Of a DNA stretch of 64,000 bases, positions 50,726-58,263 are shown in pieces; the stretch's first letter is position 1; every line of letters starts with the position of its first letter. Below the pieces are notes generated by a model that saw nothing but the letters and a program-made list of their open reading frames with translations, was not told where the DNA came from and made no database searches. The stretch spans positions 248,001-312,000 of the forward strand of contig NZ_JAJNAY010000002.1 in NCBI RefSeq assembly GCF_021010565.1, given 5' to 3'. Source of the DNA: Chryseobacterium turcicum. GTDB taxonomy: Bacteria > Bacteroidota > Bacteroidia > Flavobacteriales > Weeksellaceae. The translations under genes and the position numbers were made by a program.

Positions 50726-51027
50726 TATCTCAAAATATTCTTTATTGTTGCCGGGTTACTTTTTGAAGGTAAGAATGCAAGAATTTTAATATTATCATCA
50801 ATTTTCATGTAGTAAATCTTTACTTGCTTTTTAGCAATGAGCGTAAATCTAACTGCAGGAAATTCTGCTAGTGATTGATGAGAAATTAATCTATCACTAA
50901 TGGTTTGCTCAAATTTCAAAATGTCATTCTTCAAAAATAAAATTTGCTTCTCAGACCAATTAAGCTCAAGAAAGTCAATTATTACATCCAAAGTTTCAAG
51001 AGCAATTTCAGAATATAAAATTTTCAT
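50725..51027 (-). CDS. RelE/ParE-type toxin
   Basis: The 100-residue protein has the RelE/ParE order: an N-terminal strand and helix (ILYSEIALETLDVIIDFLELNWSEKQILFLKNDI), a central ISHQSLAEFPAVRFTLIAKKQ segment and the final strands KIYYMKIDDNIKILAFLPSKSNP, in which the family usually ends R-x2-K-xP. Such toxins are ribosome-dependent mRNA nucleases (RelE) or gyrase inhibitors (ParE). Its start codon overlaps the end of the antitoxin-like gene by four bases, a usual sign of translation coupling. Which of the two targets applies is not clear. Confidence 0.8.
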   Translation of the reverse strand: MKILYSEIALETLDVIIDFLELNWSEKQILFLKNDILKFEQTISDRLISHQSLAEFPAVRFTLIAKKQVKIYYMKIDDNIKILAFLPSKSNPATIKNILR

Positions 51028-51275
51028 TTTTTTCTGAATATCGACTCTATCAATTCTGGAGAATGCTCCACAAATCTTCCCTCCTCAAAATCTTTTTGAC
51101 TTTTTTTGATTAAAGCATGAAATTCTTCAGAAGATTCTATCTCGTCCCAAGAATATTCTTTAGGCTCTTCAATTTCATTAAAAAATTCAATGCTTTTAAT
51201 ATCTTTTATTTGTGAAAGTAGCTTCTTAATAAATGCAACATCAGCATATTCATTTAAACTTATTTTAATTTCCAT
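51024..51275 (-). CDS. Antitoxin of the RelE/ParE-type pair
   Basis: The 83-residue acidic protein precedes the toxin gene and overlaps it by four bases. It has an N-terminal strand-helix (MEIKISLNEYADVAFIKKLLSQIKDIKS) and an acidic middle (EEPKEYSWDEIESSEEF), then a basic end. This is unlike AbrB, Phd or RHH antitoxins, so the DNA-binding fold cannot be named; the gene order and length support the role. It may repress its own operon. A related but longer-diverged copy lies at 50443. Confidence 0.72.
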   Translation of the reverse strand: MEIKISLNEYADVAFIKKLLSQIKDIKSIEFFNEIEEPKEYSWDEIESSEEFHALIKKSQKDFEEGRFVEHSPELIESIFRKK

Positions 51276-51320
51276 AATTTCAGGATTTTATTCAAAGTTA
51301 ATCAATTTATTTAAAAGAAC

Positions 51321-52115
51321 TTATATCGCTACAGGCGCTTTGATTCCCGGATGTGGATCATAATTTTCTAAAGTAAAATCTTCGAAATTAAAATCGAAAA
51401 TATCTTTAATTTCAGGATTAATTTTCATCGTCGGTAAAGGTCTCGTTTCTCTCGAAAGTTGCTTATTAACCTGCTCAAAATGGTTGTTATAAATGTGTAC
51501 ATCACCAAAAGTGTGAACATAATCACCAACTTCAAGCCCTGTAACCTGCGCAACCATCATTAATAAAAGTGCATAACTTGCAATATTGAAAGGAACTCCC
51601 AAGAAAACATCGGCACTTCTCTGATACAATTGAAGCGACAATTTCCCATCAGCTACATAAAACTGAAATAAAGCATGACAAGGTGCCAAAGCCATATTCG
51701 GAATTTCTGCCGCATTCCAAGCAGAGACAATTAATCGTCTGGAATCAGGATTCTTTTTAATTTGCTCGATGACTTCAGAAAACTGGTCAACAACTTTTCC
51801 GTCAGCACCATTCCAGCTTCTCCATTGTGCGCCATAAACAGGACCTAAATCTCCGTTTTCATCTGCCCATTCGTTCCAAATAGAAACTCCGTTATCGGTA
51901 AGATATTTGATGTTGGTATCTCCTTTTATAAACCAAAGCAATTCATAAATAATAGATTTCAAATGAACCTTTTTAGTCGTAACCATAGGAAATCCTTTTG
52001 ATAAATCGTAACGCAACTGGTATCCAAAAACACTTCGTGTTCCTGTTCCTGTTCTGTCGGTTTTATCGGTTCCGTTATCTAAAATATGTTGAAGTAAATC
52101 GAGGTAGTTTTGCAT
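51321..52115 (-). CDS. thyA: Thymidylate synthase
   Basis: The 264-residue enzyme has the same length as E. coli ThyA. The catalytic nucleophile is Cys146 in [14 protein letters not shown]; conserved folate and dUMP contacts include [36 protein letters not shown] and [18 protein letters not shown]. It makes dTMP from dUMP using methylene-tetrahydrofolate. It is followed on the same strand by the toxin-antitoxin genes after 45 bp and preceded by the SDR gene after a terminator. Dihydrofolate reductase, a frequent neighbour, is not here. Confidence 0.97.
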   Translation of the reverse strand: MQNYLDLLQHILDNGTDKTDRTGTGTRSVFGYQLRYDLSKGFPMVTTKKVHLKSIIYELLWFIKGDTNIKYLTDNGVSIWNEWADENGDLGPVYGAQWRSWNGADGKVVDQFSEVIEQIKKNPDSRRLIVSAWNAAEIPNMALAPCHALFQFYVADGKLSLQLYQRSADVFLGVPFNIASYALLLMMVAQVTGLEVGDYVHTFGDVHIYNNHFEQVNKQLSRETRPLPTMKINPEIKDIFDFNFEDFTLENYDPHPGIKAPVAI

Positions 52116-52219
52116 TGCGAAAAATTATGAGCCTCAAATTTAGAAAAATCTAAGCTTAAAATCTTCATTTGAACCCTAAAGTTATCCATATCAATACGAT
52201 TTCAATTTTCTATCAAAAA

Positions 52220-52246
52220 AAAGCATTCACAAAAAATGAACGCTTT
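52220..52246 (-). terminator. Terminator of the SDR gene
   Basis: AAAGCATTCA and TGAACGCTTT (one mismatch) close a 7-nt loop; an A8 stretch at the left provides the T-run on the minus strand. Confidence 0.8.
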
Positions 52247-52267
52247 AATAATTTATGTTTATGAATA

Positions 52268-53017
52268 TTAAACTGCAGTATAACCACCATCAACCAAATA
52301 ATAACCTCCTGTCATAAAAGAAGATTTGTCTGAACTTAGAAAAAGTACCAATTCTGCAACTTCTTCAGACTTTCCTAATCTTCCCATGGGATGTTTGGCT
52401 ATCAATGCTTTTTTATGTTCTTCATCTAGCTGATTTAAAAGAGGAGTATCAATATAACCCGGCCCTACTGCATTACAACGAATGTTTTTCTGACCATATT
52501 CTGCACCAATATTTTTTGTTAAACCCACCACAGCGTGTTTTGTAGAAGTATAAGCTGATGAAAGTGGCGCTGCAACCGTTCCGTGAATAGAAGCAATGTT
52601 AACAATAACTCCACCTCCATTTTTCTCCATTTGTGTCAATTCATATTTACAACCGTAAAAAACACCATCAAGATTGATATCGATTACTTTTTTCCAACCA
52701 TCAAGGCTATAATCTCCGGTTTGATTGGCTTCACCACCAATCCCCGCATTGTTACAGGCAATATCTAATCTGCCGTAAGCATCAACCGTTGCTTTTACCA
52801 AAGCTTCCACTTGTTCGGGATTTGAAGTATCAGCTTTTACAAACGTTGCTTCACCGCCTGCCGATTTTATGTCTTCAACTGCCGACTTCCCATGTTCTTC
52901 ATTAATGTCTGAAACGATGACTTTTGCACCCTCTTTAGCGTATAACTTTGCAATAGCAAGCCCAATTCCTGAGCCCGCACCTGTAACCAATGCTACTTTA
53001 TTGTCTAAAATTTTCAT
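52268..53017 (-). CDS. SDR family oxidoreductase
   Basis: The 249-residue classical short-chain dehydrogenase has the cofactor motif TGAGSGIG (12-19), the NNAGIGG segment, the catalytic serine in VNIASIHG and Tyr-x3-Lys in SSAYTSTKHAVVG (about residue 155), then GPGYIDTP. It uses NAD(P) to oxidise or reduce an alcohol or ketone. The family (FabG/glucose dehydrogenase-like) is too broad to name a substrate. It is monocistronic, followed by a terminator. The VSDINEEHG segment with Asp after strand 2 favours NAD. Confidence 0.9.
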   Translation of the reverse strand: MKILDNKVALVTGAGSGIGLAIAKLYAKEGAKVIVSDINEEHGKSAVEDIKSAGGEATFVKADTSNPEQVEALVKATVDAYGRLDIACNNAGIGGEANQTGDYSLDGWKKVIDINLDGVFYGCKYELTQMEKNGGGVIVNIASIHGTVAAPLSSAYTSTKHAVVGLTKNIGAEYGQKNIRCNAVGPGYIDTPLLNQLDEEHKKALIAKHPMGRLGKSEEVAELVLFLSSDKSSFMTGGYYLVDGGYTAV

Positions 53018-53345
53018 AATAATGATATTTTAATTATGTTATTAAATCAACAAAAATTATGCAAAGTGAGATTTTGAAAAGTTAATAAATTCATAAATGA
53101 TTCTTTTTGAATCATTAGCTTTTTTCCTTACATTATATCATTTGGCTTTGAAATAAAAAATTGAGTAAAATCTTTAATAACGCAAAGATTTTAATTTTTA
53201 TCTCATTTATTTTGAGGAGCAAAGAATGGCAACAAAGTTGCTGATGAAGCTTGAATAAAGCAAGTACTTTACAAAATGACACTTGCAAAATTTAAGTCTA
53301 CAAACAAATCACTACCAACCACTTACAAACAAAATCGAATTCAGA
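53018..53345. other. Intergenic region between the SDR and Gre-like genes
   Basis: AT-rich and without a gene. It contains the small hairpin ATGATTC-TTTTT-GAATCAT at 53098-53116 and a short AACGCAAAGATTTTAATTTT stretch like other intergenic fillers. Nothing else stands out. Confidence 0.5.
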
Positions 53346-53786
53346 TTATTGAATTTCAATAATTTTCTGATTTATATTATTGAGCGAGAAAAAATCGTTT
53401 TCCTGTTTTCCGCTCATTGCTTTTGCTAATGGAGATTCTGGAGAGATACAGATGATTTTTTGATTTTCAAGACTAATTTCACCTAAAGAAACCGAAATAA
53501 AAAACAAACCTTTCTCTGTTTTTACAATCGCTCCTTTTTCGGCCTTATCCGACTGTTTTGAAAGAATAGTTTTCAAAAAATCTTGCTGTTTCAACACTTC
53601 ATTTAACTGAACCTGAAGATTATTTATTTCCTGCTGAAGCATTTCTCTTCCTGTTTCATATTTATCGCCCATTGAACTTTTGGTATCGTTGCTTGATGCA
53701 CGAGTTTCAGAAATCAGCTTCTCAAAATTATGAGCTTTTTCGGATAATTTTGATTTAATGATATCTAAAAGTGAAGATTTATTCAT
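53346..53786 (-). CDS. GreA/GreB-like protein
   Basis: The 146-residue protein has an N-terminal coiled coil (about residues 1-65, containing SSMGDKYETGREMLQQEINNLQVQLNEV) and a C-terminal beta domain (KGAIVKTEKGLFFISVSLGEISLENQKIICISPESPLAKAMSGKQENDFFSL). The SPLAKAMxGKxxGD-like part is the Gre factor C-terminal signature. It is shorter than E. coli GreA (158) and lacks the acidic pair at the coiled-coil tip in the usual place, so it may bind RNA polymerase without cleavage activity. Databases sometimes misname this group as an acyl-carrier synthase. Confidence 0.7.
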   Translation of the reverse strand: MNKSSLLDIIKSKLSEKAHNFEKLISETRASSNDTKSSMGDKYETGREMLQQEINNLQVQLNEVLKQQDFLKTILSKQSDKAEKGAIVKTEKGLFFISVSLGEISLENQKIICISPESPLAKAMSGKQENDFFSLNNINQKIIEIQ

Positions 53787-53824
53787 AGTAAGTTTGGCAA
53801 AAGCCTTTTTGTTTTATTCATTAA

Positions 53825-53846
53825 AAAGCGGACAAAAGCCCGCTTT
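53825..53846 (-). terminator. Terminator-like hairpin
   Basis: AAAGCGG and CCGCTTT around an 8-nt loop between the amylase-family gene and the Gre-like gene, both on the minus strand. Confidence 0.6.
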
Positions 53847-54027
53847 CATTCAGAATATATTTTTAAAGTTATGTATTTTGATTTAATAAGTTGATGAAAG
53901 AAAATAGATAAAAGACTTACAATCAGATAAAAATTTTTCGCCATAATAGCTTTAAATTTTCTTTCGCAGCTGGTTTTTCAAGAAAATATTTAAATACCTA
54001 CCATAAAATCCATAATTATTTGCAGAT

Positions 54028-55308
54028 TTATTTTTCAAAAACAGCGTAATCGGAAACTTTAAAGCTAAAGTTTTTTCCGGTATTAAAATCTCTTTTCGTT
54101 CCATCAAAAACATTTTTAAAAACTCCAGATACATTTTCATCCTCAATGGTAAAGTCAACATTTTCTTTTGAAAAATTGAGCACAACTAAAACTTCATTCC
54201 ACTTATTCTTTCTGATGTAAGCGAAAATTTTATCATTCGCAGAAGTATTTAAAAGATAAGTCACAACATTTGAATCACCGCCTCTTAAAGCAGGATTTGA
54301 AGATTTTAAATTTAAAAGGGTTGTATAAAAATCGGCCATTTGGCAATTATTCGTCCACTCAATCGGGTCTTTTTCAAAGAATTCTAATCTTTTCAAATTG
54401 GGAAGTTCTTGCCCTGAATATAATAAAGGAATTCCGTTCCAGGTCGCAGAAAAAACTGCCATTGGCTTGGTGATATCGCCGTATTTTTCGTATTCGGTTC
54501 CATTCCATGAATTTTCATCATGATTGGTAGTAAACCACGCTCTCATTGTAGAATCTCCTATTTGAGAATATTTTCTAAGCAAATCTACAAGCTCATGAAT
54601 GGGTTGATTATTTTTATAAAACTCAGCAGATTTGTGCATCCATTTCCAAGAATAGCTCGCATCAAAAACTTTTCCGTATTCCGGGCTTTCTAATTCATCA
54701 AACTCACCAATCCAGAAAAGAGGTTTTATTTTTTCAACTTCCGGCCTTGCCTGCTCCCAAAAACCTACCGTCACCCAAGAAGCCAAATCACATCTAAAAC
54801 CATCAATATCAGTTTCTTCAATCCAGAATTTCATCGCATCAATCATCGCTTCTCGCATTTCTTGATTTTGATAATCGAGCTCGATAATATCATCCATTCC
54901 GGAAGCTGTTTTGAAAGTACCATTTTCTTTCAAATAAAATTCGGGATTAGTTTTCGTCCAAGTATGTCCCCAACCAGTATGATTGGCCACCCAGTCGATA
55001 ATAATATTAAAACCTAAACGATGCGCTTCATTCACCAAATGTTTAAAATCGTCCATCGTTCCAAATTCTGGGTTGATTGAGGTATAATCTGAGGCGGCAT
55101 AAGGACTTCCGAGGCTTCCTTTTTTATTTTCCTGAGCAATAGGAGTAATTGGCATTAACCATAATGTTTTAACACCCATATTTTTCAGACGTGGCATCTC
55201 TTTTTCAAATGCTCTGAATGTACCTTCCTTTGTGTATTGCCTTATATTAACTTCATATATATTGGTGATGTGTTTCCATTCTTGTGGTAAATTCATATTC
55301 GTTTTCAT
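54028..55308 (-). CDS. Alpha-amylase family glycoside hydrolase (GH13)
   Basis: The 426-residue enzyme has the GH13 barrel: IIDWVANHTG (region I), GFRCDLASW with the nucleophile Asp (region II), WIGEFDE with the acid/base Glu (region III) and FTTNHDENS (region IV). The start ITNIYEVNIRQYTKEGTFRAFEKEM is typical of the small intracellular group in Bacteroidota. No signal peptide is seen, so it acts in the cytoplasm on maltodextrins or glycogen. An in-frame ATG four codons further (MNLPQEW) is an alternative start. Substrate preference is not known. Confidence 0.9.
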   Translation of the reverse strand: MKTNMNLPQEWKHITNIYEVNIRQYTKEGTFRAFEKEMPRLKNMGVKTLWLMPITPIAQENKKGSLGSPYAASDYTSINPEFGTMDDFKHLVNEAHRLGFNIIIDWVANHTGWGHTWTKTNPEFYLKENGTFKTASGMDDIIELDYQNQEMREAMIDAMKFWIEETDIDGFRCDLASWVTVGFWEQARPEVEKIKPLFWIGEFDELESPEYGKVFDASYSWKWMHKSAEFYKNNQPIHELVDLLRKYSQIGDSTMRAWFTTNHDENSWNGTEYEKYGDITKPMAVFSATWNGIPLLYSGQELPNLKRLEFFEKDPIEWTNNCQMADFYTTLLNLKSSNPALRGGDSNVVTYLLNTSANDKIFAYIRKNKWNEVLVVLNFSKENVDFTIEDENVSGVFKNVFDGTKRDFNTGKNFSFKVSDYAVFEK

Positions 55309-55404
55309 TTTTTAAGTAAAGGGAAACATATTCTGTTTCTGAAATCAATTTTAAAAACTCGTTTAAGTTTATTATTTAAAATTTTCAATCAACTTTTTAT
55401 AAAA

Positions 55405-55432
55405 CTCTCGCTGATTTTGCAGATTTAGCAGA
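55405..55432. repeat. CTCGC-type dispersed repeat
   Basis: CTCTCGCTGATTTTGCAGATTTAGCAGAT, a half copy of the family at 12586, 39277 and 42611. Confidence 0.55.
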
Positions 55433-55550
55433 TAAAAAAATAGATAGACAATTTCCTTAATGAGAAAAACTGCAAGATAAATTCATTTAAACAAGCTTTA
55501 AACTTTTGCAAAAATAAGAAATTGAGTTTTAAATTTTATTTGAAACAAAA

Positions 55551-55574
55551 AACCCTGAATTTTACTTCAGGGTT
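55551..55574 (-). terminator. Terminator of the pRiA4b ORF-3 gene
   Basis: AACCCTGAA, loop TTTTAC, TTCAGGGTT with flanking A-run (T-run on the minus strand), 12 bp after the stop codon. Confidence 0.85.
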
Positions 55575-55586
55575 ATATTTTAATTT

Positions 55587-56189
55587 TTATCTTTCGTTAT
55601 CATCGTCTTCATCATCGAAAGCATCATCATTGTAGTCATCTTCTTCATCGTCGTCGAAATTATCGTCGTCTTCATCTGCAAAATTATTGTTTCCACCGCC
55701 GAAATCATCTTCAAAACTAAAATCGTCATCCATTAAAGGCATTGCCGATTTTTTATTTTTTGATCCTGCAGCGCTTTTACTTTTGCTTGGAGCTTTTAGA
55801 GGAGCATTTCCAAATCTATAAGTAGTAATAGGATAATTAACACTTTTAGTTTCTTCTACCACTTCTACTAATTCGCAGAAAAATTCCCAAAGATCAAGCA
55901 AGCCGTATTGAAACTGCGCTTTGTCGCCTGCAGACTCGAATGCTTCATCGATGTATACATCTGACATAATCTCGCCATCACCATCATCACTCATATCTTC
56001 TAGAGGTACGCTTTTTACAACAGTACCATCTTCTTCGAGAAGATTAAAAGTAGACAGCTCATCTCCACTAAGGTTGAATGCACTTTTAATTCCCAAATGT
56101 AAGTTCCAGAGTGTTTGTTTTCCTTTGATTTCTACATCGCGGAAAATGTCTTCTTTTGTATCTAATATTACACGGATTTTGTAAACCAT
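55587..56189 (-). CDS. pRiA4b ORF-3 family protein with acidic tail
   Basis: The 200-residue protein has an N-terminal alpha/beta domain (VYKIRVILDTKEDIFRDVEIKGKQTLWNLHLGIKSAFNLS) of the plasmid pRiA4b ORF-3 family; related domains are also found on IS1096. Residues 115-145 include a basic linker (KAPSKSKSAAGSKNKKSA), and the last 55 are almost all Asp, Glu, Asn and Phe (DDDNFDDDEEDDYNDD). Chromosomal copies like this are widespread in Flavobacteriia with no mobile element near. The role is not known; the tail could bind basic proteins or cations. Confidence 0.82.
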   Translation of the reverse strand: MVYKIRVILDTKEDIFRDVEIKGKQTLWNLHLGIKSAFNLSGDELSTFNLLEEDGTVVKSVPLEDMSDDGDGEIMSDVYIDEAFESAGDKAQFQYGLLDLWEFFCELVEVVEETKSVNYPITTYRFGNAPLKAPSKSKSAAGSKNKKSAMPLMDDDFSFEDDFGGGNNNFADEDDDNFDDDEEDDYNDDAFDDEDDDNER

Positions 56190-56321
56190 ATCAGTATTTC
56201 AATTACTTTTTGCCTTTATTTATTATGCTAAATTCTTACTGCAAATATATAATAAATGAGATTTTACAAAAAATATTTAATAATTTTTTAGAAACTTTTT
56301 TTTCCTTACATTTCACAAAAA

Positions 56322-57353
56322 TCATTTGCTTTTCTCGAGCATAAAGCTAAATTTCGTACCTTCTAAGTAAACACTTTCTACTGTAATATTTTCGTTATGA
56401 GCCTCCAGTATGTGTTTTACAATGGCTAATCCTAATCCGGAACCACCTTGTCTTCTACTTCTACTGGTTTCTACACGATAGAATCTTTCAAAAATTCTTG
56501 GTAACAGTTCGGTTTTTATTCCCATCCCGTTATCAATCACTTCAATGAGCACTCTATTTTTAAGAATACTTGTTTTCACCACGACTCTAGCTTCCTGTCT
56601 GTTGGCATAATGAATAGCATTTGAAATCAAATTAATAAAAACCTGAGATATTTTCTGCTTATCTGCTTCTACAAAAATCTGGCTGTGCAAAGTCTGAAGC
56701 TGCAAAACAGTATTGTTTTTTTCGGCTTCCAAATCAAGCAGGTCAAAAATTTCTTTAATAAGAATATTAACATCAAATTTTGAAACAGTAAGATTAATTT
56801 CTCCTGCTTCTAATCTGTTGATCATATCGAGATCGTTGACAATGGCAATCAATCGTTCTACAGAAATGCCTATTCTTTCTAAATATTTATCCCTAATCGT
56901 TAGATTTTCTACTCCACCTTCCACCAAAGTTTCTACGTAACCCTGAATAGAAAAAAGTGGTGTTTTCAGCTCATGCGAGACATTTCCGATATATTCTTTA
57001 CGGTAGCTTTCCATCTCCTTCATCATATCCATCTCGGTAAGCTGCTGCTGATTAAAATCTGAAAACCTTTCGCCCAATTCTTTCAGCGTAATATTATTCT
57101 GATCGCTATAAACAATTTCTTCGGGAAGAATTTTTGAAATTTTTCTGACTTGTTTTTTGGCGTAATAATTAAAAAGCAGTTCTAAAACCGCATAATTAAT
57201 AATAAACATTAAAATAATGCACAGAAAAAGACCAATCTTAAATTGTGAAGTATGGTAATAAATATCTTTCAGTGAATCAAAAATAATCACTAAAATAAAC
57301 ATCACCAATGTAAGCAGACATGATGATACTAAGGTAAGTCTGTAAAATTTCAA
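56322..57353 (-). CDS. Sensor histidine kinase (PhoR-like)
   Basis: The 343-residue kinase has two membrane helices (about 7-26 and 39-60) with a very short periplasmic loop. His127 in NVSHELKTPLFSIQGYVETL is the phosphorylated residue, and the ATP-binding domain has LISNAIHYA (N box), VIDNGMGI (G1) and GGSGLGLAIVKHI (G2). It phosphorylates the response regulator encoded 44 bp upstream. With no PAS domain and a short loop, it resembles the PhoR group of Bacteroidota, but stimuli other than phosphate are possible. Confidence 0.92.
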   Translation of the reverse strand: MKFYRLTLVSSCLLTLVMFILVIIFDSLKDIYYHTSQFKIGLFLCIILMFIINYAVLELLFNYYAKKQVRKISKILPEEIVYSDQNNITLKELGERFSDFNQQQLTEMDMMKEMESYRKEYIGNVSHELKTPLFSIQGYVETLVEGGVENLTIRDKYLERIGISVERLIAIVNDLDMINRLEAGEINLTVSKFDVNILIKEIFDLLDLEAEKNNTVLQLQTLHSQIFVEADKQKISQVFINLISNAIHYANRQEARVVVKTSILKNRVLIEVIDNGMGIKTELLPRIFERFYRVETSRSRRQGGSGLGLAIVKHILEAHNENITVESVYLEGTKFSFMLEKSK

Positions 57354-57397
57354 TTTTACAAAGTTTTAAGGTTAAATGTAAGGTTCGGAGTTCTTAA

Positions 57398-58075
57398 TTA
57401 AACGATTAATTTATATCCTATCCCTTTTAAAGTTTGAATCGTATTGATTCCTAGTTTTTCTCTCAGTCTACGGATATGCACATCGATAGTTCTTTCGCCA
57501 ACAATCACGTCATTTCCCCAAACTCTTTCAAGAATCTCTTCTCTTTTAAACACTTTTTCGGTGTTTGAAGCCAAAAGATACAATAAATCGAATTCTTTTT
57601 TAGGCAATAAAAACTGCTGTCCGCTTTTAGAAACTCTAAAGTTATCTTTGTCGATTATTAAATCACCAATTTCTATCATTTTAGCATTATCAGAAACCTG
57701 AGAGGTCAACTGAAGCAATGCATTTACTTTAGAAATAAGAATTTTCGGTTTAATTAGTTTTACAACATAATCATTGGCACCAGCTTGAAAACCGGCTAAC
57801 TGAGAAAACTCTTCACTTCTTGCAGAAAGAAAAACAATAAGCGTTTTTTGCAGTTCTTTTATTTTACGAAGCTCTTGGCAAGTTTCAATCCCGTCTTTTT
57901 CGGGCATCATTACATCTAATAAGATCAAATCGGGAATAATTTCTTTGGCTTTTTCTATACCTTCATTACCATTTGTAGCGGTATAAATATCATAACCTTC
58001 TTTTTCCAGATTGTAAGACAGAATCTCTAGAATGTCGAGTTCATCGTCTATTAGAAGAATTTTCTTTTGGCTCAT
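57398..58075 (-). CDS. OmpR/PhoB-family response regulator
   Basis: The 225-residue protein has a receiver domain with Asp10, Asp11 and the phosphorylated Asp54 (LILLDVMMPEKDG) and a winged-helix domain (about 125-225) with FRVSKSGQQFLLPKKEFDLLYLLASN and ERTIDVHIRRLREKLG. The usual KPF after the receiver is replaced by KLIKPKIL. Its gene comes first in the operon with the kinase. It is divergent from the TonB-receptor gene, 188 bp away, and may bind there (see the direct repeat at 58137). Its family includes PhoB, but phosphate is not proven. Confidence 0.92.
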   Translation of the reverse strand: MSQKKILLIDDELDILEILSYNLEKEGYDIYTATNGNEGIEKAKEIIPDLILLDVMMPEKDGIETCQELRKIKELQKTLIVFLSARSEEFSQLAGFQAGANDYVVKLIKPKILISKVNALLQLTSQVSDNAKMIEIGDLIIDKDNFRVSKSGQQFLLPKKEFDLLYLLASNTEKVFKREEILERVWGNDVIVGERTIDVHIRRLREKLGINTIQTLKGIGYKLIV

Positions 58076-58136
58076 TTTTAAATTTTACGGTTCAAAGTTA
58101 ATCAATTTTGAATCATGGATTAACACAAAGGTTATC

Positions 58137-58154
58137 GTTCACATAAAGTTAACA
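58137..58154. promoter_or_regulatory. Direct repeat GTTCACA-TAAA-GTTAACA
   Basis: Two 7-bp half-sites (58137-58143 and 58148-58154) are 11 bp apart, the spacing of Pho boxes and other OmpR-family sites. It lies between the response regulator and the TonB-receptor gene, and so could be the binding site of that regulator for both. One extra AGTTAAG is found at 58178. Confidence 0.4.
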
Positions 58155-58263
58155 ATAATTTCCATTTCGTAATGTTTAGTTAAGAAAAATTTAAATTTTA
58201 CTAAACCATTTACACCAACAAACTTCTCTTCCTTTGCACCGAAAGTAATTAGTAAAAAAGAAA

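Noticed and set aside
50443..51275. Three-gene toxin-antitoxin operon
   Set aside because: A strong terminator at 50699-50725 separates the toxin gene from the downstream antitoxin-like gene, so I treat the last gene as separate.
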